From: Halomonas socia
Lineage (GTDB): Bacteria; Pseudomonadota; Gammaproteobacteria; Pseudomonadales; Halomonadaceae
Assembly: GCF_010977575.1 (NCBI RefSeq)
Contig: NZ_CP048812.1
Coordinates: 2,356,001-2,420,000, forward strand
Direction of reading: 5' to 3'
DNA: 64,000 nucleotides
Part shown: one piece after another, positions 1 through 7,509 of the stretch
How positions within the stretch are numbered: the stretch's first letter is position 1
How the letters are laid out: every line of letters begins with the position of its first letter
The notes under the pieces: model-generated
Told to the model about the DNA's origin: nothing
Seen by the model: only the letters and a program-made list of their open reading frames with translations
The model's database searches: none
Made by a program: the position numbers and the translations under genes

Positions 1-368
1 TAGAGGTACTCGGGCACTGCCAGGGTCATCTGGGCGCCGTCGACGTTGTTGGCCAGAGCGACGATGCTGCCGCTCTCCTCGCGCGGTCTGAACATCTCGT
101 TCTGGGCGGGCATCCAGCCGCCCAGGAAGGCGTCGATGTCGGTGCTGTCCATGCCCTGGTAGACCACCTGCAGGCCCAGCTCATGGGTGCGGGTCTCATA
201 GCCCAGCGGGGCCAGCAGCTGCTCGGCGATCTCGGTCTTGACGGTGATGCCGGGCCAGGCCGGAACGCCGAAGTCGAGGGTGGCATCATCGGCGTGAGCG
301 GGCAGCGCCAGGCCGGCCAGCAGGCCACCGGCAAGCAGCATGCGCGGCGAGGTCAGGGGTGCAGTCAT
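1..368 (-). CDS. Quaternary-amine ABC transporter substrate-binding protein (OpuAC family), 3' end outside window
   Basis: The reading frame opens at the ATG at 366-368 on the minus strand and runs off the window edge with no stop, giving about 122 residues. It begins with a signal peptide (hydrophobic stretch ending near ALPAHA) and continues with FGVPAWPGIT, then VYQGMDSTDIDAFLGGWMPA, the hallmark of periplasmic glycine betaine/choline/carnitine binding proteins. It lies just downstream of, and co-directional with, a gamma-butyrobetaine dioxygenase gene, so carnitine, gamma-butyrobetaine or a related betaine is the likely ligand. The family call is clear; the exact ligand is inferred from the neighbour. 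Confidence 0.82.
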   Translation of the reverse strand, partial: MTAPLTSPRMLLAGGLLAGLALPAHADDATLDFGVPAWPGITVKTEIAEQLLAPLGYETRTHELGLQVVYQGMDSTDIDAFLGGWMPAQNEMFRPREESGSIVALANNVDGAQMTLAVPEYL

Positions 369-449
369 GGAGTATCTCCTGTTGTGATGGTGGGGCGACG
401 CCGCCGGTTATGGCGTTGTAGTGGCTGGCGGCATTACGGGTGAGCGGCG

Positions 450-1657
450 TTAGCTATCGCGCGCCAGCACGCGCAGCCGCGATTCGAGCATGTCGCGGTC
501 GAGGTAGGTGCCCTGCAGGTGGCGGGCGCCGGTGTTGGGGTCAAAGGCGCGACGACCGTGCAGCACGCGGCGGTTGTCGAAGGCCACCATCTGCCCCGGC
601 GCCAGTGCGAAGTCGAGCTGGTAGCGTGGCGAGTGGAGCAGGGTCCAGAAGTGGTGATAGGCGCGGTACCAGGCCGTCATCTGCGCGGCGGGCAGGCGCA
701 GGGTGTCGCGAATCCAGTTGTTGAAGCGGATCTCCACCACCCGGCCGCTGGCGTCGCATTCGATCACCGGCGCGCGAGTGGCGATGTCCTGGGTCTCGTC
801 CTGGAAACGAAAATCGATGGCCAGCTCGCTGAGCAGGCGAAAGTCCTCGGGCGCCTGCTCGCGTAGCGCTTCGGCGACCTGAATGCCGTCGGCGAACAGT
901 GACTCACCGCCCTCCGCCTCGTTCTGCAGGCAGTAGAGCAGTTGGATGTCCGGCGGCTGGCGCCAGTTGGGCAGGTCGGTGTGCAGCGCCAGGCCGATGG
1001 CGGTGTAGGCGGCGTTGTTGGGATTGGGCTTGGAGCGCACGTCGAAGCGGGCACCGAAATTGGTCGGGCGCTGTGGCCCGATGCGCTCGGCGATGCGGCT
1101 GACCTCCTCGTCGGCCAGCGGGCCGCCCTCGAGCAGTACCAGGCCGTCGCGCAGCAGTGCCTCGAGCCAAGTGGCTTCGCCACCCGGGGTGAAGATGTCG
1201 GCGTGGGCGACGCGAGTCGGCGTGAACGCCTCGCACCAGGCCTGACGCGCGGGGAGTGCACTCTCGTCCACTGCCCCGGGGCGGCGCTGATAGAGCCAGC
1301 CGGAAGCGAACCGGCTGAGATGGCCATCGGCCCAGCGCAGCCGCAGGTGGCCGGCCTCGAGGCCCACCTCGGCAGTCTCGGGTGCCTCATTGAGGGGGCG
1401 ATCAGTCGCTCGCGGGTCTGGTGGTGGCGGCACGCCTCGCAGGGGCAGTGATCGCGCAGCCAGGTCAGCGGGATGCTAACTCGTTCGCCATCGTCCCAGA
1501 CCAGCTCGATCTCCTCTTCGCGAGCGCTCGCCCCACGCAGCAGTGGCGTGACGGGGTAGGGCCTCAGTTCAGCCATGGCCGGCGCGGCCTGATGGTCTGG
1601 CCGGTCGGCCGCGGTAGGCGTGATCAGCGTATCGGCTTGAGAGATGGTGCTGTGCAT
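450..1657 (-). pseudogene. Gamma-butyrobetaine dioxygenase (TauD/TfdA-like), broken by one frameshift
   Basis: Two minus-strand frames together make one Fe(II)/2-oxoglutarate dioxygenase. The first part (from the ATG at 1655-1657, preceded by AGGAG) carries the small N-terminal domain with LVWDDGERVSIPLTWLRDHC and the cysteine cluster CPCEAC. The second part carries the catalytic domain with the HxD motif in LALHTDLPN and the distal histidine in RRVLHGRRAF. The switch lies at a run of five G on the plus strand (1394-1398); one more C on the coding strand would join QTRERLI to the second frame. The intact enzyme would hydroxylate gamma-butyrobetaine to L-carnitine. It neighbours a betaine-type binding protein and a divergent LysR gene. 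The break may be a sequence error or a true mutation. Confidence 0.8.
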
Positions 1658-1754
1658 CGTGATGATGGCTCTCCTGTTTCCGGCGTGGATGGCGGAGGAC
1701 AGGATGGGGGCTGGCCGATGGACTGACAAACGATTAATCTGACCCCTTTGACCA

Positions 1755-1770
1755 AGCTAGGCTTATAGCT
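1755..1770. promoter_or_regulatory. Inverted repeat AGCTA-N6-TAGCT before the LysR gene
   Basis: AGCTA at 1755-1759 and TAGCT at 1766-1770 form a short dyad in the divergent gap between the dioxygenase gene and the LysR start at 1780. Position and shape suit a LysR-type binding or autoregulation site. This is inferred from location only. Confidence 0.35.
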
Positions 1771-1779
1771 AACTTTCTC

Positions 1780-2676
1780 ATGAGTGATTTACCGCCACTG
1801 CTGTGGCTGCAGGCCTTCGAGGCGGCAGCCCGCACGCTGAGTTTTACCGCCGCCGGCCGCGAGCTGGGCGTGACCCAGGCGGCGATCAGTCAACGCATTC
1901 GGCTGCTCGAGGATCGCCTGGGCCAGAAGCTGTTCGTGCGCTACCCGCGCAGCCTGTCACTGACCCCTGCCGGTCAGGCGTGGTTGCCGAGCATCAACGA
2001 CGCCTTTGCGCGGATCAGCGAAGGGACCTCGGAGGTGTTTGGCACCTCACCCGACAACCCGGTAACGGTGCGCACCACGCCGGTGATCCAGCAGAACTGG
2101 TTGGCGCCGAGGCTGGCGCGGTTTCATCGTTGCCACCCCGGCATTGCGATACGCCTGGTGAGTGCCATCTGGCAGGACGATTTTGGCCCCGAGGGCGCGG
2201 ATATCGAGATTCGCTACGGGCGCGGCGAGTGGCAGGGAGTCGAGGCGCTGTCACTGGGCGCCGAGACGCTGTCACTGGGCGCCGAGACGCTGCTGCCGGT
2301 GTGTGCACCGAGCCTGGCCGCCGTGCTGATCTCACCGGCGGACTTGAAGGGTCATACCCTGCTGCATGCGCTGGGGTTTGCGGTGGGCTGGGCAACCTGG
2401 CTGGAGCAGGCCGGCGTTGCCGCACTGGAACCCGGCTGCCCGGCGCTGACCTGCGACAACCAGGTCATGACCCTGGCGCTGGCCAGCCAAGGGGCGGGCA
2501 TTGCCCTGGCCCACCGGCGACTCGTGCAGAAGCGCGACGATCTGGTCGCGCCCTTTGCACACAGCATTGCCACGGAAGAGAGCTTCTGGCTGGTACGATC
2601 CAGCCGCCGTGACGTCGGCGAGGATGCCGAACGGCTATGGCGCTGGCTGGCCGGCGAGCGCGACATCACTGGGTAG
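1780..2676 (+). CDS. LysR-family regulator (GcvA-like), probable control of the dioxygenase gene
   Basis: The 298-residue protein opens with a winged helix-turn-helix (about residues 5-65: LWLQAFEAAARTLSFTAAGR, then GVTQAAISQRIRLLEDRLGQ) followed by a LysR substrate-binding domain. It is divergent from the gamma-butyrobetaine dioxygenase gene, the usual layout for a local activator, so a betaine-type effector is plausible. The effector domain contains the directly repeated heptapeptide LSLGAET, caused by a 21-bp tandem duplication. The 3' end overlaps the convergent threonine aldolase gene by 11 bp. Confidence 0.88.
   Translation: MSDLPPLLWLQAFEAAARTLSFTAAGRELGVTQAAISQRIRLLEDRLGQKLFVRYPRSLSLTPAGQAWLPSINDAFARISEGTSEVFGTSPDNPVTVRTTPVIQQNWLAPRLARFHRCHPGIAIRLVSAIWQDDFGPEGADIEIRYGRGEWQGVEALSLGAETLSLGAETLLPVCAPSLAAVLISPADLKGHTLLHALGFAVGWATWLEQAGVAALEPGCPALTCDNQVMTLALASQGAGIALAHRRLVQKRDDLVAPFAHSIATEESFWLVRSSRRDVGEDAERLWRWLAGERDITG
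2246..2292 (+). repeat. 21-bp in-frame tandem duplication inside the LysR gene
   Basis: Bases 2246-2266 are repeated exactly at 2267-2287, with five more matching bases beyond. The duplication keeps the frame and adds seven residues to the ligand-binding domain. It looks like a replication-slippage product. Confidence 0.9.
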
Positions 2677-3673
2677 CGAAATACGCCTCGAAGGCCTCGA
2701 TCACCGCGTCGATATCGGCGTCGCTGATGTCGCGATGGACCACGAAACGCGTCGCGTAGAGCAGCTCGGCGAGGATGCCGCGCGCCTTGAGATGGGCCAC
2801 CAGCGGCTCGCGATGGGCCTCGGGGAAGTGGGCGAAGAGCATATTGGTGGCAACCGAGCTCACCTCCACACCGGGTAGCGCGGCAATCGCCTCGGCGAGG
2901 CGCGCGGCGCGAGCATGATCGAGGGCGAGGTCGGCGACGTGGTGTTCCAGGGCGTGGTGGCAGGCGGCGGCTAGCAGGCCTGACTGGCGCATGCCGCCGC
3001 CGAGTACCTTGCGCCAGTGGCGCGCCTCGTCGATCAGTGGCTGCGGGCCTGCCAGCACCGACCCCACCGGCGCACCGAGCCCCTTGGAGAAGCACAGCGA
3101 GACGCTGTCGAAGGGCGCACATAGCGTGGCCAGCGGCGTGTCGCTGGCTACCGCGGCGTTGAACAGCCGCGCGCCGTCGAGGTGGGTGGCCAGGCCGTGC
3201 TCGCGGGCCAGATCGGTGGCTGCCTGAACGTAGTCGGCATCCAGCACCTTGCCGCCGATGGTATTCTCCAGCGCCAGCAGCCGGGTGCGGGCGAAGTGGA
3301 AGTCGCGGGGCTTGATGGCGGCGCGGATCTTGTCCAGCGGCAGCGAGCCGTCGGCGGCGTTCTCCAGCGGCTGGGGCTGGATGCTGCCGAGCACTGCGGC
3401 GCCGCCGCCTTCGTACTTGTAGGTGTGAGCCTGCTGGCCGGCGATGTACTCATCGCCGCGCTGGCAATGCGCCAGCAGGGCGGCCAGGTTGCTCTGGGTG
3501 CCGGAGGGAAAGAACAGCGCCGCGGCCTTGCCGGTGCGCTCGGCGACGGCGTCCTCGAAGCGCTGCACGCTGGGGTCGTCGCCCCACACGTCGTCGCCCA
3601 CCGGGGCCTCGGCCATGGCGGCGAGCATCGCCGGGGTGGGGCGGGTCACGGTATCACTGCGCAGATCGATCAT
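2666..3673 (-). CDS. ltaE: Low-specificity L-threonine aldolase
   Basis: This PLP enzyme cleaves L-threonine or L-allo-threonine to glycine and acetaldehyde in the cytosol. The N-terminus MIDLRSDTVTRPTPAML is typical of the family, ENTIGGKVL and THLDGARLFNA form the PLP pocket, and SLCFSKGLGAPVGS holds the Schiff-base lysine near residue 197. I chose the ATG at 3673 because GAGG lies at good spacing before it; an alternative start 12 bases upstream has no ribosome site. Length of 335 residues is normal. It follows mtfA on the same strand with a short overlap and is convergent with the LysR gene. Confidence 0.93.
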   Translation of the reverse strand: MIDLRSDTVTRPTPAMLAAMAEAPVGDDVWGDDPSVQRFEDAVAERTGKAAALFFPSGTQSNLAALLAHCQRGDEYIAGQQAHTYKYEGGGAAVLGSIQPQPLENAADGSLPLDKIRAAIKPRDFHFARTRLLALENTIGGKVLDADYVQAATDLAREHGLATHLDGARLFNAAVASDTPLATLCAPFDSVSLCFSKGLGAPVGSVLAGPQPLIDEARHWRKVLGGGMRQSGLLAAACHHALEHHVADLALDHARAARLAEAIAALPGVEVSSVATNMLFAHFPEAHREPLVAHLKARGILAELLYATRFVVHRDISDADIDAVIEAFEAYFATQ

Positions 3674-4517
3674 CGCGGTCCTCATGGGGTTGACGGTGAC
3701 GGTGCTCGGCGGCGTCGTGCCCGGCCGGCAGGCGCGTCAGTGGATCCTGGCGAAAATAGCGTACCAACAGCGCATACAGCGAGGGGTAGGCCTGGTCGAG
3801 CACGTCAGGGGCGCTGAAGAAGTATTCACAGCATACCGCATAGCACTCGCCGGGGTGACTCGCCGCATAGTCGTCGATGGGCGTCTTCTCGCCGCGTTCG
3901 AGGCGCGCCTGCAGGTCGTTCCACACCGCGCTGAACAGGCGGTGCCACTCGCGCGGATCCATGTCGCGGGGCAGCGGCGGGAAGCCGTCGATATCGCTGG
4001 CGTTGCCCATGTCGAGCTTGTGGGCGAACTCGTGGATCAGCACGTTGAAGCCGCTCCAGTCGCCGCTCTCCATCAGGTCGGGGAAGGCGACGACCACCGG
4101 GCCCTGGTAGGAGGTCTCGCCGGCGCGCTCGTCGACGTACTCGTGCATCACGCCGAACTCGTCCATTTCCTCGACCTGACGGCGAAAGGCCTCGGGCAGC
4201 ACCAGCACCTCGTGGACGTTGGCGAAGGCCTCGGCGTGCTCGTCGTCGTTCCAGCCCAGGGTCAGCAGGCAGGCCTGGGCGGCCAGCGCCAGGCGCGCCG
4301 GCAGGTCGAAGTCGGTGGTGGCGGCGAGCTCGGGGTGCAGGGTCAGGCGCTTGGCGTGGGCGAAGCGCCAGGCGCGCTGACCGAGGCGGCTGGCGTCGTC
4401 GGCGTCGAGCGCAGCGAGCAGCGGGATACGCGCCCGGGCCTCGGCCCAGGCGTCGTCGGGGAAGGGGTGGCGCTGCTCGAACTGCCTGCTGCGCCAGCGC
4501 TTGAGCCGCCCCAGCAT
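3654..4517 (-). CDS. mtfA: MtfA-type zinc peptidase (glucose-specific PTS regulator homologue)
   Basis: The protein has 287 residues with the HExxH zinc motif in LIHEFAHKLDM and the downstream ECYAVCCEYFF segment that supplies the remaining ligand in this family. In E. coli, MtfA (YeeI) binds the Mlc repressor and has aminopeptidase activity. Here the genes around it are a GNAT-nitrilase fusion four bases upstream and threonine aldolase downstream with overlapping ends, so the three are probably co-transcribed. The histidine- and aspartate-rich C-terminus after about residue 265 looks unconserved. Confidence 0.88.
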   Translation of the reverse strand: MLGRLKRWRSRQFEQRHPFPDDAWAEARARIPLLAALDADDASRLGQRAWRFAHAKRLTLHPELAATTDFDLPARLALAAQACLLTLGWNDDEHAEAFANVHEVLVLPEAFRRQVEEMDEFGVMHEYVDERAGETSYQGPVVVAFPDLMESGDWSGFNVLIHEFAHKLDMGNASDIDGFPPLPRDMDPREWHRLFSAVWNDLQARLERGEKTPIDDYAASHPGECYAVCCEYFFSAPDVLDQAYPSLYALLVRYFRQDPLTRLPAGHDAAEHRHRQPHEDRDDRSAQ

Positions 4518-4521
4518 GGCC

Positions 4522-6093
4522 TCAGTTGTCCTCGAGGTTGGCGCCGGACTTCCACGACCAGTCGCGCCAGCGCAGGTCGAACAGGTCCTTGCGACGATCC
4601 TTGAGGTTGGTCACCGAGCCTTCGCTGCGTACCACCGTGAGGCGCGTCAGGTCGAGATCCGAGAACATGATCATCTCGGTATTGGGGGTGGTCTCGGCGA
4701 GCACCGCATCGTGGGGGAAGGCGAAGTCCGAGGGCGAGAACACCGACGACTGGGCGTACTGGATGTCGAGGTTCTCGATCGACGGCACGTTGCCGACGCT
4801 GCCGCACAGCACCACGTAGCACTCGTTCTCGATGGCGCGGGCCTGGGCGCAGTGGCGTACTCGCAGGTAGCCGTTCTTGGTGTCGGTCCAGAACGGCACG
4901 AACAGGATGTCCATGTCCTGCTCGGCGAGCAGGCGCGAAAGCTCGGGAAACTCGACGTCGTAGCAGATCTGGATGCCCACGCGGCCGGCATCGGTGTCGA
5001 ACACGCGCAGGTCGTCGCCGCCCTCGATCACCCAGTCGCGACGCTCCTGGGGCGTGATATGCAGCTTGGCCTGGCGCTCCAGGGTACCGTCGCGGTGGCA
5101 CAGGTAGGCGATGTTGTAGAGCTTGCCGTCATCGGCCTCCTCGATCATCGAGCCGGCCACGATATTGATGTTGTAGGACACCGCCATGCGCGACAGCTCG
5201 GTCTTGAAGCGCTCGGTGAAGCCCGACAGGAAGCGGATCGCGGCCAACTGGTCGCGCTGGGCGGCGCGGTCCTGCAGGCCCATCAGCGGCGCGTTGAACA
5301 GCTCGGGGAAGACCGCGAAGTCGCTCTGGTAGCCGGACAGCGCGTCGACGAAGTACTCGATCTGCTGCAGCACCGTCTCCACCGAGTCGAACTCGCGCAT
5401 CTGCCACTGCACCGCGCCCACCCGGACCTGGGTGCGGCGCGACTCCAGTACCCGCTCGGCGGGCTCATAGAGGATGTTGTTCCACTCCAGCAGGGTGGCG
5501 AAGCCCTGGGACTTCTCGTCCTCGGGGAGGTACTTGCGCAGCAGGCGCTTGACCAGGAAGTCGTTGGCCAGTTGGAAGGAGAGAATCGGGTCGTGGATCT
5601 CCTTGCGCGACACCTTCTCGATGTACTCGCTGGGCGAGAACTCATCGGCGTGCTGGTGGTACTCGGGGATCCGCCCGCCGGCGAGGATGGCGCGCAGGTT
5701 CATCGAGCGGCACAGCTCCTTGCGCGCCTCATACAGGCGCCGGCCCAGGCGGTAGCCGCGGTAGTCCGGGTCGATCAGCACGTCGAGGCCATACATGGCG
5801 TCGCCGTCGGGCTGGTTGAGAATGACCTCGCGGTGGCCGATCAGGTCGTCGTACTGGTGCGGGTTGGAGAACTCGTCGTAGTCCACCAGTGCGGTAAGCG
5901 CCACGCCGACGATGGTCTGGTCGTCCTCGATGACGATCTGGCCGTCGGGAAACTCGCTGACCAGCTTGTCGATGGTCAGCTTGGGCCAGGCGCCGCCGAT
6001 GTCGTCGTAGACCTTGTCCATCAGCGCCTTGAGCTGGGGGTAGTCGTCCGCGGTCAGGTTGCGCAGGTTGAGGTGCAGATCGTCGAGGGACAT
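4522..6093 (-). CDS. GNAT acetyltransferase-carbon-nitrogen hydrolase fusion
   Basis: Residues about 1-190 form a GNAT fold (LDVLIDPDYRGYRLGRRLYE is the acetyl-CoA loop). Residues about 220-500 form a nitrilase-superfamily domain with the Glu-Lys-Cys triad: Glu in VFPELFNAP, Lys in RQAKLHITP, Cys in IQICYDVEFPE. This domain order is known from many proteobacteria, but the physiological substrate is not established, so I give no reaction beyond amide or nitrile hydrolysis. The start at 6093 (MSLDDLHLN) is preferred over a longer frame that begins with a phenylalanine-rich stretch. It leads the three-gene run with mtfA and ltaE. Confidence 0.88.
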   Translation of the reverse strand: MSLDDLHLNLRNLTADDYPQLKALMDKVYDDIGGAWPKLTIDKLVSEFPDGQIVIEDDQTIVGVALTALVDYDEFSNPHQYDDLIGHREVILNQPDGDAMYGLDVLIDPDYRGYRLGRRLYEARKELCRSMNLRAILAGGRIPEYHQHADEFSPSEYIEKVSRKEIHDPILSFQLANDFLVKRLLRKYLPEDEKSQGFATLLEWNNILYEPAERVLESRRTQVRVGAVQWQMREFDSVETVLQQIEYFVDALSGYQSDFAVFPELFNAPLMGLQDRAAQRDQLAAIRFLSGFTERFKTELSRMAVSYNINIVAGSMIEEADDGKLYNIAYLCHRDGTLERQAKLHITPQERRDWVIEGGDDLRVFDTDAGRVGIQICYDVEFPELSRLLAEQDMDILFVPFWTDTKNGYLRVRHCAQARAIENECYVVLCGSVGNVPSIENLDIQYAQSSVFSPSDFAFPHDAVLAETTPNTEMIMFSDLDLTRLTVVRSEGSVTNLKDRRKDLFDLRWRDWSWKSGANLEDN

Positions 6094-6154
6094 GGGCAGC
6101 GAATTCCTGAACGAAAAAAAGAGCCTGAATTCTAGCATGCGCTGGCGCCAGCGT

Positions 6155-6183
6155 CGGTCACGTCGCGGTCATCGCAGTGTCAG
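6155..6183 (+). promoter_or_regulatory. Pho-box-like direct repeats before the ugp operon
   Basis: Three 7-mers with exact 11-bp period are visible: CGGTCAC (6155-6161), CGGTCAT (6166-6172) and GTGTCAG (6177-6183). They match the PhoB half-site CTGTCAT at 5, 6 and 5 of 7 bases, and 11-bp periodicity is the PhoB rule. They lie about 115 bp before ugpC. Known ugp operons are phosphate-starvation induced, which strengthens the reading. Binding is not proven. Confidence 0.5.
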
Positions 6184-6298
6184 ACAACGGTAACCCGGCA
6201 TGCGGACAATGCGTGGATGACAAGTCGATGTCAGCGACTACGCTAATTTTCATGGGAGCCGTTATGCCCCTTCGCCGCCATCTGACCGCGGGCACGCC

Positions 6299-7462
6299 AT
6301 GACCAACAATAATCATCAGCGCATCCGCCTCGAGGCGGTGAGTAAACGCTGGGATGACACCACTGCGGTGGATGCCATCTCGTTCGACGTCACGCCGGGC
6401 CAGTTCGTGATCCTGCTCGGCCCATCGGGCTGCGGCAAGTCGACCACCCTGCGCATGATCGCCGGCCTCGAGCAGGCCTCGGAGGGGCGCATCGCCATCG
6501 GTGAGCGCGATGTCACCTTCCTGCCCCCGGGGGACCGTGGCCTGAGCATGGTGTTCCAGTCCTACGCGCTGTTTCCTCACCTCAACGTGGCCGACAACAT
6601 CGTGTTCGGCCTGCGCAGTCGCAAGGTGCCCAAGGCCGAGCGCCGCGAGCGGCTGGCCCGGGTCGCCCAACTGGTCGATCTCGAGGCTTATCTCGACCGC
6701 AAGCCGGCTCAGCTCTCCGGCGGCCAGCGCCAGCGTGTGGCGCTGGCGCGCTCGATCATCTCCGAACATCCGATCTGCCTGATGGATGAGCCGCTCTCCA
6801 ACCTCGATGCCCGCCTGCGCGGCGAGATGCGTCGTGAGATCAAGTCGCTCCAGGCGCGCCTCGGCATGACGGTGATCTACGTCACCCACGACCAGGTCGA
6901 GGCGATGAGCATGGGCGACCGGGTGATCCTGATGCAGAACGGCCGCATCGTGCAGGACGGCTCGCCCGCCGAGCTCTACAACCGCCCGGCCAGCGCTTTT
7001 GCGGCGAGCTTCATCGGCAGCCCGGCAATGAACCTGGTGCAGCTGTCCGCCAACGATGGCGCCGCAGTGATCGATGGTGATAGCGAGGTGGCGGTGGCGC
7101 CTGCAGCCGCCGCGGGCGGCCAGCTTGGCATTCGCCCCGAGGATATCGAGGTGCTTTCAGGCGACGCCAGCGGCGTGCCCGCCGAGGTGATCGACGAGGA
7201 GTATCTCGGCGCCGACACCATCCTCCAGCTTGGCGTAGGCAGCCAGCGGCTGCGTGCGCGGCTGCCCGGCAAGCAGCCGATGCCCCCCGGTACCCGCTGC
7301 CGGCTGGCCTGGGCCCCGAGTGCCGCGCACCTGTTCGACGCCGACGGGCTGCGTCGCGACGACCTGACCGCCCTGGCGTTTTCCGTCACCACCGGTCGCA
7401 AGGCAGGTGAGGGCGGTGCCGCGGCATCATCGTCGTCGATGGTTGGCAATACCCACCCTTGA
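6299..7462 (+). CDS. ugpC: UgpC-type ABC transporter ATP-binding protein
   Basis: The protein has 387 residues with Walker A GPSGCGKST (residues 41-49), Q-loop MVFQSYALFPH, signature LSGGQRQRVALARS, Walker B ICLMDEPLSNLD and the switch histidine in YVTHDQ. The C-terminal third is a TOBE/MalK-type domain with GQLGIRPEDIE. It energises the importer encoded by the next three genes. The set resembles the glycerol-3-phosphate system ugp, but with the ATPase gene first (C-B-A-E). Its last 50 residues are alanine- and serine-rich and not conserved. Confidence 0.9.
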   Translation: MTNNNHQRIRLEAVSKRWDDTTAVDAISFDVTPGQFVILLGPSGCGKSTTLRMIAGLEQASEGRIAIGERDVTFLPPGDRGLSMVFQSYALFPHLNVADNIVFGLRSRKVPKAERRERLARVAQLVDLEAYLDRKPAQLSGGQRQRVALARSIISEHPICLMDEPLSNLDARLRGEMRREIKSLQARLGMTVIYVTHDQVEAMSMGDRVILMQNGRIVQDGSPAELYNRPASAFAASFIGSPAMNLVQLSANDGAAVIDGDSEVAVAPAAAAGGQLGIRPEDIEVLSGDASGVPAEVIDEEYLGADTILQLGVGSQRLRARLPGKQPMPPGTRCRLAWAPSAAHLFDADGLRRDDLTALAFSVTTGRKAGEGGAAASSSSMVGNTHP

Positions 7463-7504
7463 ACATCTCATCCGTGAGCATCTCAACTGTGAACATCAGG
7501 AGCC
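7460..7504 (+). repeat. Three imperfect 15-bp repeats between ugpC and ugpB
   Basis: The units TGAACATCTCATCCG, TGAGCATCTCAACTG and TGAACATCAGGAGCC follow one another without gap. The first contains the ugpC stop codon and the third contains the ugpB ribosome-binding site (CAGGAG). This looks like slippage expansion of the translation-initiation region. Confidence 0.6.
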
Positions 7505-7509
7505 ATCCC

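Noticed and set aside
4501-6135. A 544-codon open frame on the plus strand
   Set aside because: It is exactly antisense to the GNAT-nitrilase gene, has a valine/leucine/glycine-rich shadow composition and no known motifs.
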